Shown one piece after another: positions 1 to 9,425 of a stretch of DNA of 64,000 nt; the stretch's first letter is position 1; each line of letters begins with the position of its first letter. The stretch covers positions 4,752,065 through 4,816,064 of the forward strand of contig NZ_CP026604.1 in NCBI RefSeq assembly GCF_003063625.1, given 5' to 3'. This DNA comes from Saccharobesus litoralis. GTDB lineage: Bacteria; Pseudomonadota; Gammaproteobacteria; Enterobacterales; Alteromonadaceae. A program made the translations under genes and the position numbers. The notes under the pieces were generated by a model. It was not told where the DNA came from, ran no database searches, and saw nothing but the letters and a program-made list of their open reading frames with translations.

Positions 1-70
1 AGATTTGAATGTGAAGCGCTAATAGTCGGTTTCCTAAAATTTGCACGCAAATAATAAAAACAACCCGATC

Positions 71-382
71 TCAAGTCTCTTCCGAAACAACCACAAAGTT
101 TTCGCCTTGCCTTTCGACAACATAACTCATGGCGTTCTGGCAAAACACACCTATACGCCAGCCATGGAACGGACAAACCAAGTTTCCATCATTTTCTATC
201 GGCACATTAGTCAGATCGAGCCCTTGATGCGGACAATAAGCAGAAATTAAACGGTAAGACTCATCTCGTTTAAATATTAATACTTTATAAGCTTGATCTT
301 GCCCCGATAGTTGCGCCATGCCAGACCAAGAATCATCCAACTGATTTAACTTAACATTTGTCACTGCAATCGGAAAATTCAT
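71..382 (-). CDS. Rieske-type [2Fe-2S] ferredoxin-like protein
   Basis: This is a small soluble protein of 103 residues with the two halves of a Rieske cluster-binding site: CPHQG (Cys-X-His) and, about 20 residues later, CPFHGW (Cys-X2-His). Proteins of this size act as stand-alone electron carriers or as ferredoxin subunits of oxygenases; no oxygenase gene lies nearby, so the partner is unknown. I chose the ATG at 382 because it overlaps the TGA of the upstream DUF4124 gene as ATGA, which suggests translational coupling. A TTG at 406 would add eight residues but has no better ribosome site. The family call is firm; the role is not. Confidence 0.85.
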   Translation of the reverse strand: MNFPIAVTNVKLNQLDDSWSGMAQLSGQDQAYKVLIFKRDESYRLISAYCPHQGLDLTNVPIENDGNLVCPFHGWRIGVFCQNAMSYVVERQGENFVVVSEET

Positions 383-783
383 TGGCTTGTTTCCCGTTTC
401 TGACAACCGAACTGCGCAATGCCCGCCTCGTAGCGCTTAACATACTTTAGCGCGTCTTTTTTACGTGACTCTGTAGTCGCCAAAACATAATTGCGCTTTG
501 CCCCTTCATACATATCAATGAGAAAACTGCAGTCTTCATCACTGACTCTTTGTTTGGTTGGCTGTTCTTGTGGCGCTTGCTTAGCTGCTACTTCACGTTC
601 CTTTTTGGCATTAGGAGGTAAACGAATATCAATCGCCTTGGCATCAGGTTGAGATGGCTGTTGCGAAAAATGAACCTGGCCTTTTTCATCTACCCATTTG
701 TAAATTGTCACTTTATTTTGTGCAATTGCATGGCTAGCAATAAACATTAGACAAAACAAAGATAATCCGCGTAAATTAAACAT
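379..783 (-). CDS. secreted DUF4124-domain protein
   Basis: The protein has 134 residues. An N-terminal signal peptide ends near SHAIAQ, and the segment YKWVDEKGQVHFSQQPS that follows is the hallmark of DUF4124, a short beta-rich periplasmic or envelope domain of unknown function. The rest is a charged linker and a helical tail with two cysteines. A TTG twelve bases upstream could also start translation, but the ATG at 783 gives a normal signal peptide. The stop codon overlaps the ATG of the Rieske gene, so the two are probably one transcript. The function cannot be deduced from sequence. Confidence 0.75.
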   Translation of the reverse strand: MFNLRGLSLFCLMFIASHAIAQNKVTIYKWVDEKGQVHFSQQPSQPDAKAIDIRLPPNAKKEREVAAKQAPQEQPTKQRVSDEDCSFLIDMYEGAKRNYVLATTESRKKDALKYVKRYEAGIAQFGCQKRETSQ

Positions 784-899
784 GGCTTGGCACAAAACGA
801 AATCATTATTTAAATATAGCGGTTAATTTTTAAGCTGCCTTATCAGCGCGTCTGTTTTAAACATTATTTAACAGCAATAGAACCCACATCGCTTTTTTT

Positions 900-2015
900 C
901 TAAAATTCGAATTTAAGCTGTACTTGTGGCTTTTTTTCTGTCAAACCAACACTCAGCCCAACTAAACGAATACCACGCTGGTTTTGCCTTAACAACGCAC
1001 CTTGCAAAAGAGACACGAACAAACTGTCATCAATCTGTTGTGATGATTTTTCAATGGTTGTCGATTTAAAATCAGAAAACTTAAGCTTAACCACTTGCTT
1101 GGCAATGGCAGACGTTACATCACGCTTGGCATTTCTCGCTACACGCGTTTTCAGTTCAGGTAATAACTTTTTCATTACCGCTAAAGCATCATCAAATGTA
1201 TGAATATCGTGGCTTAACGTAAACTCGACCCCGACTGATTTGCGGTTACGCTCCAAACTCAGATTACGATTGTCGATACCATGGCTTTTATCAATCAGGC
1301 TTTGAGCAAACTTACCATATTGTTGAAACAACAAATCGCGCGGGTAAGCACGAACATCTGCTGTGGTATTTAACCCGATAGCAGCGAGTTTTTCTGCTGT
1401 GACCTTGCCAACACCAGGAATTTTTCTAAGCGGTAGCTCAGCCACAAACTCTGCAACCTGATCAGGAGTCACAACACAAATACCATTGGGTTTATTCTCA
1501 TCGCTGGCGATTTTGGCAATAAATTTATTGGGCGCGACACCCGCAGATGCCGTTAATCCCGTTGTTTCAAAAATTTCGCTGCGGATCGCTTCTGCGATTA
1601 AAGTTGCTGAGCCATGATGGAGCTGACAATGGGTAACATCTAAATACGCTTCGTCTAAAGACAAGGGTTCGATTAGCTGGGTGTATTGACTAAATATCTG
1701 CCGGATCTGCTGCGAGATCTGCTTATACAAGGCCATATTACCAGGTACAACAACCAAATCAGGACAAAGTTTATAAGCTTGAGCTGTCGGCATGGCTGAA
1801 CGTACACCGTATTTACGCGCTAGATAATTACAGGTGGATAATACGCCGCGCCTTTCTTTAGCGCCTCCGACAGCAAGAGGAACATGACGATATGCTGGGT
1901 TTTCGCGCATTTCAACAGCCGCGTAAAAACAATCCATGTCTACATGAATTATCTTTTTGGGACTATGCTTTAATTCCGCTGAAGTTGAGTTATATTCCCC
2001 TGATTCGCTCTTCAT
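900..2015 (-). CDS. dinB: DNA polymerase IV (translesion, Y family)
   Basis: This 371-residue protein is a Y-family error-prone polymerase that copies past damaged template bases. The catalytic carboxylates are visible in [12 protein letters not shown] (about residues 24-35) and [10 protein letters not shown] (about 120). The palm/fingers, a helix-hairpin-helix ([12 protein letters not shown], about 200) and the little-finger region follow in normal order. It is about 20 residues longer at the N terminus than the E. coli enzyme; the extra residues are polar and may be real or reflect a later start. The C terminus QVQLKFEF resembles a beta-clamp-binding tail. It is divergent from acpH, with a possible SOS-type operator between them. 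Confidence 0.96.
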   Translation of the reverse strand: MKSESGEYNSTSAELKHSPKKIIHVDMDCFYAAVEMRENPAYRHVPLAVGGAKERRGVLSTCNYLARKYGVRSAMPTAQAYKLCPDLVVVPGNMALYKQISQQIRQIFSQYTQLIEPLSLDEAYLDVTHCQLHHGSATLIAEAIRSEIFETTGLTASAGVAPNKFIAKIASDENKPNGICVVTPDQVAEFVAELPLRKIPGVGKVTAEKLAAIGLNTTADVRAYPRDLLFQQYGKFAQSLIDKSHGIDNRNLSLERNRKSVGVEFTLSHDIHTFDDALAVMKKLLPELKTRVARNAKRDVTSAIAKQVVKLKFSDFKSTTIEKSSQQIDDSLFVSLLQGALLRQNQRGIRLVGLSVGLTEKKPQVQLKFEF

Positions 2016-2083
2016 AATGCTAAGGTGGAAAAGTCGTAACTGTGTTAAATTTTACACGAGTTAAATTTCGCGTCCACAAAAAT

Positions 2084-2101
2084 ACTGTATAAACACTGTA
2101 T
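2084..2101. promoter_or_regulatory. direct-repeat ACTGTAT site between dinB and acpH
   Basis: ACTGTATAAACACTGTAT contains two CTGTAT half-sites in direct orientation, 11 bases apart. CTGTAT is a LexA half-site, but the inverted partner expected of a classical CTGT-N8-ACAG box is missing. Nearly the same sequence lies upstream of recN at 42204-42221 on the opposite strand. It overlaps the acpH start codon and lies about 70 bp upstream of dinB. An SOS role is inference only. Confidence 0.35.
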
Positions 2102-2714
2102 GAATTATCTTGCCCATATCCATATTGCCGACTATAGCCAGACATCAATTGTCGGAAATCTACTGGGTGATTTTATGAAGGGTGCAAACAAAGACAACTT
2201 TAATCAAGCATTACACCAAGGTATCGCACTGCATCAATCGGTTGACTCCTTTACCGATTGCCATTATAGCGTACTGGCATTAAAACCTTTGTTTGCACAA
2301 TACCGCCGCTTTGCTGGTATCGTTATCGACATACTATTTGATCACATTCTGGCAAAGCATTTTACCCAATATCATTCACTAACCTTGGCCGAATTTGCCA
2401 GCCGAACCTATCAACAATTAGAAAAAGAAAAGCAATTACTCACGCACGCCAACATTAGATTGCCAGAGCGCTTTAATGTGAGTAGTCAAAAAATGATAGA
2501 AATGGATTGGTTAACAAGTTACGCACGAGCATCTAGCTGCCAACAAGCCCTTAAACGGACCGGACAAAGGTTAAAGCGGCCTGTTGATTTGAGTTTGTGT
2601 TGGCCATTATTTGCAACACATCGCGAGGCATTTGAACAAGCGTTTCATCATTTTTACCCAGAATTGCTGTTACACGTCACAAGGTTAGGTAAAACATTTA
2701 ACGCAGAAGAGTAG
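2100..2714 (+). CDS. acpH: acyl carrier protein phosphodiesterase
   Basis: The protein has 204 residues and resembles AcpH, which removes the 4'-phosphopantetheine group from holo-acyl carrier protein. The family N terminus MNYLAHIHIADYS and the following NLLGDFMKG segment are present, as are the conserved acidic and histidine residues (VDSFTDCH and DILFDHILAKHF) that suggest metal binding in a helical, HD-like fold. Length matches the family (about 190-200). It is cytoplasmic, monocistronic and divergent from dinB. The ATG lies inside a repeat of the CTGTAT motif, and no strong ribosome site is visible. Confidence 0.9.
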   Translation: MNYLAHIHIADYSQTSIVGNLLGDFMKGANKDNFNQALHQGIALHQSVDSFTDCHYSVLALKPLFAQYRRFAGIVIDILFDHILAKHFTQYHSLTLAEFASRTYQQLEKEKQLLTHANIRLPERFNVSSQKMIEMDWLTSYARASSCQQALKRTGQRLKRPVDLSLCWPLFATHREAFEQAFHHFYPELLLHVTRLGKTFNAEE

Positions 2715-2726
2715 CTCATAAAGCTA

Positions 2727-2758
2727 AATACCACTCAGTAGTTAAATCGAGTGGTATT
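2727..2758. terminator. hairpin between acpH and galM
   Basis: A 10-bp perfect stem (AATACCACTC / GAGTGGTATT) with a 12-base loop sits between the convergent genes acpH and galM. It lacks a strong T-run on either side, so it is a probable but not textbook bidirectional terminator. Confidence 0.55.
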
Positions 2759-2775
2759 GATCAGTAGTCGTTAGC

Positions 2776-3756
2776 TTACAAAGCGGAAAACTTAAATACG
2801 ATATTGCGATAATACTCCTCTCCAACCTGTAAAACAGAGTTAGGAAAATGAGCTTGGTTGATCGCGTCTGGGTAATTTTGCGCTTCTAAGCATACGCCTT
2901 GAAAGCCTGTCAATTCACCACCAAGGTATCGCCCCGAATAGAGTTGCACACTAGGTTGATCGGTAAACAATTCTAGCTTGATGTTGTTTTTGTGCGACGT
3001 TAATGTGGCTTTGGCTTCACTCATTGGGCTATTGTCTAAAATTAAACAATGGTCATAACCACCTGCCGCGACTAATTGCTCGTCCTTGGCATTGTCAATT
3101 CGCTCGCCAATCACAGCTGGTTGACGAAAGCTAAACTCGCCTTGCTCGACAGCTCGTGTTTCACCGGTTGGAATGCAGTGCTCATCTAACGGTAAATAGC
3201 TAGACGCGGCCATTTGCAAACTCAATTCACGACAAGAGCCCTCGCCCAAATCAAAGTAACAGTGGTTAGTCATATTGATCGGTGTCGGAGCTGTTGTTGT
3301 TGCAAGGTAGTTGATCTTAAGTTCGTTTTGCTCAGTCAATTGGTAAATAACAGACGAAGTAACTTGGCCAGGAAAGCCCTGATCACCCTCTTCAGATACC
3401 AAATCGAATTTAACGAAAGTGTCCGTTAAGCTAGCTTGCTCTATTTGCCAAAAACGGTACGAGAAATTTAACTCACCGCCATGTAAACAATTAGGGCCAT
3501 TATTAATAGGTAAGTCATAAGACTGGCCATTCAACTCAAATTTACCATTGGCAATGCGGTTACATACACGACCACAGGTAGCACCTAAATAGAAAACGTC
3601 GTCTTGGTAGTTTTCAACATTTTGATAAGCCACTGTCATTTCAGTTGGCTGACCATTAACAGGAAATTTTATTGAACGCACTCGTGCGCCAACATTGAGT
3701 AACTCAACTTGCATACCTTGATTGTTTTTAAGCGTAATTTGTTTAAGTTCGCTCAT
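2776..3756 (-). CDS. galM: aldose 1-epimerase (mutarotase)
   Basis: This 326-residue enzyme interconverts the alpha and beta anomers of galactose and other aldoses in the cytoplasm. The expected family features are visible: NRIANGKFELNG near residue 70, CLHGG near 95, the catalytic histidine in NMTNHCYFDLG near 165-170, and the catalytic glutamate in CLEAQNYPDAIN near 295. Length fits GalM. It lies downstream of an SMP-30-type lactonase and galE on the same strand. No galK or galT is in the window, so it may serve sugar catabolism in general rather than a complete Leloir operon. Confidence 0.93.
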   Translation of the reverse strand: MSELKQITLKNNQGMQVELLNVGARVRSIKFPVNGQPTEMTVAYQNVENYQDDVFYLGATCGRVCNRIANGKFELNGQSYDLPINNGPNCLHGGELNFSYRFWQIEQASLTDTFVKFDLVSEEGDQGFPGQVTSSVIYQLTEQNELKINYLATTTAPTPINMTNHCYFDLGEGSCRELSLQMAASSYLPLDEHCIPTGETRAVEQGEFSFRQPAVIGERIDNAKDEQLVAAGGYDHCLILDNSPMSEAKATLTSHKNNIKLELFTDQPSVQLYSGRYLGGELTGFQGVCLEAQNYPDAINQAHFPNSVLQVGEEYYRNIVFKFSAL

Positions 3757-3791
3757 TGTTCTTCCTTATTTCATATTGATTAATGAATAAA

Positions 3792-4688
3792 TTATTCGGG
3801 TTTAAATCTTGGTTCAACTAAACCAATACTCTGATCTAATTGATAAATAAATAAGTGCCCCGCGTGCGGTTGCTCTTGCAATTGCTGTTCTGTTAGGCCT
3901 ATTTTGGCACTGGTCACAAACATTAAATCCAAGTTTTCGCCACCAAAAGCGACACAACTAGAACGACCCGCTGGTACGTCTATTTTGCCAAGTTGTTGAC
4001 CATTTGGTGAATAACAAGTAACACGGGCACCATCCCATTGCGCATTCCACATATTGCCATGCTTATCGACCGTTGAACCGTCAGGAAAAATATTCTCCGG
4101 TGTTTGCACAAAAACTTGTTTATTACTTAGCTCACCCGTTTCAGGATTTGAGTCGTAGCGCCATATTGTGCGGGTCGGCGAATCTGCGTGATACATAACT
4201 AAGCCATCAGGTGACCAACACAAACCATTACAAACGCGAATACCATCCAAGCGCTCTATCACCTCACCATTAGCATTAACTTGATATAGTTTGGCAAGTG
4301 GCTCGGCATCTTGTTCGGCTTCCATCATGGTGCCGGGCCAAAAACGCCCTAACCTATCTAACCGCCCATCGTTAAAACGGCTACCTTGAGCTTGCTCTGG
4401 TTTAGCTAGCCAATCGATCTCGCCACTTTCTGGTGAAAAGTAACCAATGCCAGATTCAAATGCGACGATCAACTTGTCGCTATTTTCGATAAAACCAAAA
4501 CACCCCACACGCTCCGGAGTTGAATAGGTTTCCAATTGTTTTGTAGCAAGGTGATACTGAAAAATTTGGCAGCCTTCAATATCCAGCCACCAAACCGATT
4601 GATTAATTTCGTCCCATAGCACACCTTCACCTAAGATATTGGCAACAGGCACAGTGTCGATCAATTTTGCATCAAGTAAGTTAGACAT
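3792..4688 (-). CDS. SMP-30/gluconolactonase-family sugar lactonase
   Basis: The protein has 298 residues and belongs to the SMP-30/gluconolaconase/LRE-like six-bladed propeller family, whose members hydrolyse aldonolactones with one divalent metal ion. The usual metal-ligand positions are recognisable: Glu in ILGEGVLWDE (about residue 20), Asn in RVCNGLCWSPDG (about 150) and Asp in NIFPDGSTVDKHG (about 200). It begins with a clear ATG and ends 36 bp before galM, so the two are likely co-transcribed. In marine bacteria such pairs often process galactose or arabinose derivatives; the exact lactone cannot be read from the sequence. Confidence 0.85.
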   Translation of the reverse strand: MSNLLDAKLIDTVPVANILGEGVLWDEINQSVWWLDIEGCQIFQYHLATKQLETYSTPERVGCFGFIENSDKLIVAFESGIGYFSPESGEIDWLAKPEQAQGSRFNDGRLDRLGRFWPGTMMEAEQDAEPLAKLYQVNANGEVIERLDGIRVCNGLCWSPDGLVMYHADSPTRTIWRYDSNPETGELSNKQVFVQTPENIFPDGSTVDKHGNMWNAQWDGARVTCYSPNGQQLGKIDVPAGRSSCVAFGGENLDLMFVTSAKIGLTEQQLQEQPHAGHLFIYQLDQSIGLVEPRFKPE

Positions 4689-4792
4689 AATTCAGCTATT
4701 TTTATTTGTTGTGAAACCAAGCATAAAAGCTCACTTGGTGTAAAGAAAGTCTACTGCGAGATAAAGTAAAATTAATACAAAGTATTACAAAC

Positions 4793-4823
4793 AAAAATGG
4801 CGTCGATTAAGACGCCACTTTTT
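4793..4823. terminator. bidirectional rho-independent terminator after galE
   Basis: The stem TGGCGTC / GACGCCA with a six-base loop is flanked by A5 on the left and T5 on the right (plus strand), so it can end transcription from either side. It lies directly downstream of galE and separates it from the lactonase gene. Confidence 0.8.
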
Positions 4824-4842
4824 ATCAAAGGCTGTACTTAGA

Positions 4843-5856
4843 CTAAACGCCGTAACCTTCAGGGTTGTTCGATTGCCAACGCCAAGAGTCTTCAACCATA
4901 TCTTGCAGAGTTAATTGCGCTTTCCAACCAATGGTTTTTTCTGCGAATGCTGGATCAGCATAACATTGACCAATATCACCAGGGCGACGATCAACAATCT
5001 TATAGGGTAAGTCTTGACCACATGCTGCAGAAAAGGCTTTAACCATTTCTAACACTGAGTAACCCTGGCCTGTACCTAAGTTAACCGCATGACAACCAGC
5101 GTTACCATGCAAGGCTTCAATCGCTTTTAAGTGGCCTTGCGCTAAATCAACCACGTGAATGTAATCGCGTACACCGGTGCCGTCTGGCGTATCATAGTCA
5201 TCACCAAATACCGATAAGAATTCACGCTTACCAACAGCAACCTGAGTGATAAATGGCATTAAGTTATTTGGAATACCTTTAGGGTCTTCACCTATGGTGC
5301 CAGATTTATGCGCACCAACTGGGTTAAAGTAACGTAATAAAACCACAGTTAGTTTGTCGTTGGCAGCGGTCACTTCACGACACATTTGCTCAACAACCAA
5401 TTTAGTTTGGCCATAAGGGTTAGTGGTACTTAACGGGAAGTCTTCAGTAATAGGAACCGAAGCAGGATCACCATAAACAGTTGCTGAAGAGCTAAATACT
5501 AACGTGTTAACATCATGCTTTTCCATCACTTGCATTAATACGCGAGAACCATTTACGTTGTTATCGTAATAAGCCAATGGGATCTGCGTGGATTCACCAA
5601 CCGCTTTTAAACCTGCAAAATGAATAACTGCATCGACTTTATGTTCAGTAAATGCCTTATCAAGCGCAGCTTCATCACGAATATCTGCGTTAACAAAAGT
5701 TACGCCTTTACCACAGATTTTTTCTACGCGCTTTAATGACTCTTCGCTAGAGTTGCAAAGGTTATCAACAACTACGACTTCATGGCCGGCTTCAAGCAGT
5801 TCAACACAGGTATGTGATCCAATATAACCTGCCCCACCTGTCACTAAAATTTTCAT
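4843..5856 (-). CDS. galE: UDP-glucose 4-epimerase
   Basis: This 337-residue enzyme of the extended short-chain dehydrogenase family interconverts UDP-glucose and UDP-galactose with bound NAD. The Rossmann motif GGAGYIGSH lies at residues 7-15, [10 protein letters not shown] near 120 and the catalytic YGQTK near 147. [14 protein letters not shown] and a GalE C-terminal region complete the match, and the length equals the E. coli enzyme. It has its own terminator downstream, so it is probably transcribed separately from galM and the lactonase. It supplies activated galactose for polysaccharide synthesis and allows UDP-galactose recycling. Confidence 0.97.
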   Translation of the reverse strand: MKILVTGGAGYIGSHTCVELLEAGHEVVVVDNLCNSSEESLKRVEKICGKGVTFVNADIRDEAALDKAFTEHKVDAVIHFAGLKAVGESTQIPLAYYDNNVNGSRVLMQVMEKHDVNTLVFSSSATVYGDPASVPITEDFPLSTTNPYGQTKLVVEQMCREVTAANDKLTVVLLRYFNPVGAHKSGTIGEDPKGIPNNLMPFITQVAVGKREFLSVFGDDYDTPDGTGVRDYIHVVDLAQGHLKAIEALHGNAGCHAVNLGTGQGYSVLEMVKAFSAACGQDLPYKIVDRRPGDIGQCYADPAFAEKTIGWKAQLTLQDMVEDSWRWQSNNPEGYGV

Positions 5857-5981
5857 GGTTGGTTCCTGTTTAAGTGTTAACTAATTTTTATGTTATACGC
5901 TATCAATGTTACGCAAATAATACGTGATTGTACATCAAGCCAATTAACTATTCAGCAATATGTTATTCGCATAACAATCCA

Positions 5982-6986
5982 TCATTTAATCTTGCTTACA
6001 TACCATCCGACCGTACTGGCTAAGGCTGAATCAAAACTAAAGAACGGCCGCCAGCCTAATTCGTTTTTAATTTTATTACAGTTAACAGCGTACCGAATAT
6101 CGTGGCCTGGGCGATCGCTGACAAAAGTCACTAAATCAGCAAAGTGTTTAACCTGTCTTTCAATGCCTAGTTTGGCACATCGCTCATCCAAAATATGACA
6201 AATTTTATGAGTGAGGTCTATATTACTCAGCTCATTACTACCGCCAATGTTATATCGACTGCCGATTACGCCGCGCTTCCATACTAAATTCAAGGCTAAT
6301 ACATGGTCATCAACATACAACCAATCCCTAACTTGTTGGCCATCACCATAAATAGGGATAGGTTCACCTTGCAATGCTCGGTTGATAATTTTAGGGATCA
6401 GCTTTTCAGCATGTTGCCCTGCACCAAAGTTGTTACTGCAATGGGTGACAATAGCCGGAAAATCATACGTGCGAACCCAAGCATTAATAAAGTGATCGGC
6501 CGCGGCTTTTGACGCGGAATAGGGCGAACTGGGATTAAACGCATCACTTTCAGCAAACTCACCCTGTAAAATGTCGCCATAAACTTCATCAGTTGATACT
6601 TGTATAAATTTAAAGTCGAGCGGGTTGCTAGTCTGCAAGTATTGTTGGCAAACATCCAGTAAATTAAGGGTACCCAAAACATTCGACTCAACAAAAGCTT
6701 TGTAGTTGGCTATGGAGCGATCAACATGGCTTTCTGCCGCTAAATTAAAGACAACATCTGGGCGATGTTGCTTAATAATTGACAACATGGCTACGCTATC
6801 GCTTATATCCTGCTGGTAAAAGTGATAGCGGCTGAGGTCTGGCTCTCGTGGTAAATTTTCGCTATTAGCGGCGTAAGTCAGCTTATCTACATTAACAACG
6901 CTATGTGCTGTGCTATTAAGATAATAGCGAACCAGCGCAGATCCAATAAAACCTGCGCCTCCGGTTATTAATACTGTCTTTTGCAT
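5982..6986 (-). CDS. rfbB: dTDP-glucose 4,6-dehydratase
   Basis: The 334-residue protein is an extended short-chain dehydrogenase: GGAGFIGS at residues 8-15, LAAESHVDRS near 85, VSTDEVYGD near 135 (Asp-Glu are the dehydratase acid/base pair) and YSASKAAADH near 160. These are specific for dTDP-glucose 4,6-dehydratases of deoxysugar synthesis. It is about 25 residues shorter than E. coli RfbB at the C terminus. The usual partners rfbA, rfbC and rfbD are absent here, so either they lie elsewhere or the enzyme acts on a related nucleotide sugar. It lies upstream of galE on the same strand, about 125 bp away. Confidence 0.9.
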   Translation of the reverse strand: MQKTVLITGGAGFIGSALVRYYLNSTAHSVVNVDKLTYAANSENLPREPDLSRYHFYQQDISDSVAMLSIIKQHRPDVVFNLAAESHVDRSIANYKAFVESNVLGTLNLLDVCQQYLQTSNPLDFKFIQVSTDEVYGDILQGEFAESDAFNPSSPYSASKAAADHFINAWVRTYDFPAIVTHCSNNFGAGQHAEKLIPKIINRALQGEPIPIYGDGQQVRDWLYVDDHVLALNLVWKRGVIGSRYNIGGSNELSNIDLTHKICHILDERCAKLGIERQVKHFADLVTFVSDRPGHDIRYAVNCNKIKNELGWRPFFSFDSALASTVGWYVSKIK

Positions 6987-7003
6987 CGTCTCAATAACAT
7001 CAA

Positions 7004-7179
7004 TATAGTCTTCTCGCTCAGGCCTTATGGTTTATTGTCTGCGCTTACTCGCCCCAATCACATAGTAGAGCATATGCTCATGGGGTCTCGAAGCTTGCCT
7101 GCATGGATGCAGGTAAGGGGCGTGAGCAGGACGCGGTAGCTTTGACGGCTTCCCCTAAAACCTGATCGCTTTGACTATA
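7004..7179. repeat. TATAGTC-ended modular repeat, copy 1 (176 bp)
   Basis: This element begins TATAGTCTTCTCGCTCAGG and ends, read inward on the other strand, TATAGTCAAAGCGATCAGG, an imperfect 19-bp terminal inverted repeat. Inside are the palindrome GAGCATATGCTC, bracketed by CCCCA and TGGGG, and a hairpin CCTGCAT-GG-ATGCAGG at 7098-7113. It fills the space between rfbB and the cytochrome gene. Three further copies lie at 13467, 37096 and 39124; it matches copy 4 at all but four of the first 95 positions. No coding potential is seen, as in a MITE. Confidence 0.85.
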
Positions 7180-7181
7180 AA

Positions 7182-9425
7182 TTAAAGCATAAACACCTGA
7201 TAAGCTTGGCGATTATTTAATTTTTGCGCTAAGTACATACCCATTTGCTGAATTTGACCATTGCCACGAAAATCAGCATAGCGCTTAACTAACATATCCA
7301 AAGCTTTTTGACTGTGGCCAATATTGTCCATAGCCAAAGTTAGGGCATACAAATATTGTGGATTAGCGCTGTCTATCTCGAATGCTTGTTTAAAATAATT
7401 AACCGATTGATGCGCCTGTTTTTGGCGAATTAAATGCAATCCATATGAATATTTTAACGTGGCTGATAACGGTACCGCTTTAATGCCTTGCTCTAAAGTT
7501 TGTGCCACTAATTTCGCTTGGTTTTGTCCTCGATACAAGTCAGCTAAATTAATGTATCCCAAATCAAAATAAGGCTCGACAACAATGGCTTGTTGATAGG
7601 CTTCTATCGCCTGACTCATGTTACCTTGGCGTAATGCCAAATTACCTTGATTCAGTCGACCTTCACCACGCCAACTATTAATATCATGCTCAGTTGCCAG
7701 TTCTTCAAATGCTTGTTTAAAGACTGCGCTATCCACAACCGAGGTTGGTCCATCCACTAAAGCTTGGGCAGCAGCGGTGCGCACTGAGCGACGCTTATCA
7801 GATAACAAAGGTTTCAATAACGAAACTTTTTGCTCTGCTGGTTGGTTGTTTAAAGCTCTTGCGAGTGCCAAACGAATTAAATCTGATTTATCAGTTACAT
7901 AACTAGCCAACTTAGCTAAAGGTAAAGGCTCTTGCCGATAACTTAACATAAATAAGGCTGTCGCGCGGGTCATATCATCCAACTCAGTATCGGCGATAAT
8001 ACGCATATGACTATCAATACTCACCATTTGTCCAATGTGTAAACGCATAAAATCTCGCTTACTACTGGATAATGATTTTGCGGGTCCGTGCCACTGTTTT
8101 AACGTTTTGGCTGCCCAAGCATTGTCTTTCGATTTATCCGACGCTTGATGGCACTGCACACATGCGTTAGGCGTATCGAATTGCTGCGATAAATCGGGGC
8201 GCGGAATTTTAAAGCTATGATCTCGTCTATCATCGACCCCCATATAGGTATTTTCCGGCATGTGGCAATTAACGCATTGCGCGCCAGCACTAGCAACAGG
8301 GTGTTTATGATGCTCTTGAACATTGTATTCGTCTGGGCTATGACACTGCAGGCACAAACCGTTATCTAACGTTTTAACCTTCATAGTGTGTGGATCGTGA
8401 CAATCTAAACAATTTACCCCTGCTTGGTGCATTTTACTTTGCATAAAGGAGCCATAAACATATACCTCATCCTTTATTTGCCCATCAGCATGGTAAAGCG
8501 GGGGAACTAAAAATTGCGGACTAAACTGATCGAAAAAAGGTTGATTAGCATCAATCCCATCCGTGACTGGCGAGCGTAATGAATGGCAAGCAAAGCAAGC
8601 ATCCATAAACTGATTATTACGTGGTTTGGCAGGTGAACCGTCTTGATTACGCCACTTGGCTACCTTCTCACCTTGATTACGTAACCAAGCTCCTGTGATA
8701 TAACGCAAACTATTATCGACTAGCGAGTGAGTCGTTTGCTTTTTGCCTTGTTGATAGGCTTGCGCATGTTGTCTTTGATCAGCATGGCAAGACAAACAAC
8801 CCACATTAATATTATCCCACTCAGAGCTAAAACTGTTGTCAGTTGGGTTATAGTTACGAGTTAAGCCATCAGAGTGACAATCAGCACACATGCCATTCCA
8901 ACTCTGCAATGGCTGCTGCCAGTGAAGGCGATCTGCTGGCATTATATCTTCTTCGCTATACATAGCGAACCACCGCTGACCACCGTCTTTTTTACTGCGC
9001 GAATCCCAGCTAAAAGGCAAAACTTGATAACGACCTTTTTCGCCTTTAACTAAAAATTGCTGTAGTGGATAATGGCCAAAAGTGTATTCAATATGATAAG
9101 TCGTGGTTTTATCTTGGTGGGTTAATTCAGCATAATACTTATCATTTTTACGATAAAACTTAGCCGTTTGGGTAAAATGCTTAGCTTGCTGGTTATTAAA
9201 GTTAGCCAGTACCGACTCTTTACTGGCAACCGCCATCGCTTTGGCATGATCTGACACTTGCCAGTTTTTATGCTGACTAGCATGGCAATTGATACAGGTT
9301 TGATTACTTATTGGCTGTGACTTTAACTGCGCATGGGCAGGCAACGCAACAACGCCAACACAAAATATCAATAAGATAAACAAGAGATCCACAAGCTTAG
9401 GATGGCTTAAGGCGAGTGCTTTCAA
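7182..9425 (-). CDS. octaheme cytochrome c with HEAT-like and TPR repeats
   Basis: The protein has 747 residues: a signal peptide (to about residue 32), then eight CXXCH heme sites between residues 44 and about 428 (CINCH, CADCH, CLSCH, CFACH, CLDCH, CLQCH, CVNCH, CVQCH). A HEAT-like segment near 490-570 and TPR-like helices from about 590 to the end follow. It should be periplasmic and carry electrons; the arrangement resembles cytochrome c554/nitrite-reductase-like multiheme proteins, but substrate and partners are unknown. Translation seems to start at TTG: GGAG lies five bases upstream. A GTG at codon 12 is the alternative. It is divergent from oxyR across about 280 bp. Confidence 0.88.
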   Translation of the reverse strand: MKALALSHPKLVDLLFILLIFCVGVVALPAHAQLKSQPISNQTCINCHASQHKNWQVSDHAKAMAVASKESVLANFNNQQAKHFTQTAKFYRKNDKYYAELTHQDKTTTYHIEYTFGHYPLQQFLVKGEKGRYQVLPFSWDSRSKKDGGQRWFAMYSEEDIMPADRLHWQQPLQSWNGMCADCHSDGLTRNYNPTDNSFSSEWDNINVGCLSCHADQRQHAQAYQQGKKQTTHSLVDNSLRYITGAWLRNQGEKVAKWRNQDGSPAKPRNNQFMDACFACHSLRSPVTDGIDANQPFFDQFSPQFLVPPLYHADGQIKDEVYVYGSFMQSKMHQAGVNCLDCHDPHTMKVKTLDNGLCLQCHSPDEYNVQEHHKHPVASAGAQCVNCHMPENTYMGVDDRRDHSFKIPRPDLSQQFDTPNACVQCHQASDKSKDNAWAAKTLKQWHGPAKSLSSSKRDFMRLHIGQMVSIDSHMRIIADTELDDMTRATALFMLSYRQEPLPLAKLASYVTDKSDLIRLALARALNNQPAEQKVSLLKPLLSDKRRSVRTAAAQALVDGPTSVVDSAVFKQAFEELATEHDINSWRGEGRLNQGNLALRQGNMSQAIEAYQQAIVVEPYFDLGYINLADLYRGQNQAKLVAQTLEQGIKAVPLSATLKYSYGLHLIRQKQAHQSVNYFKQAFEIDSANPQYLYALTLAMDNIGHSQKALDMLVKRYADFRGNGQIQQMGMYLAQKLNNRQAYQVFML

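Noticed and set aside
1-70. Remains of a gene at the left edge
   Set aside because: The 70 bases have no convincing open frame; they look intergenic.
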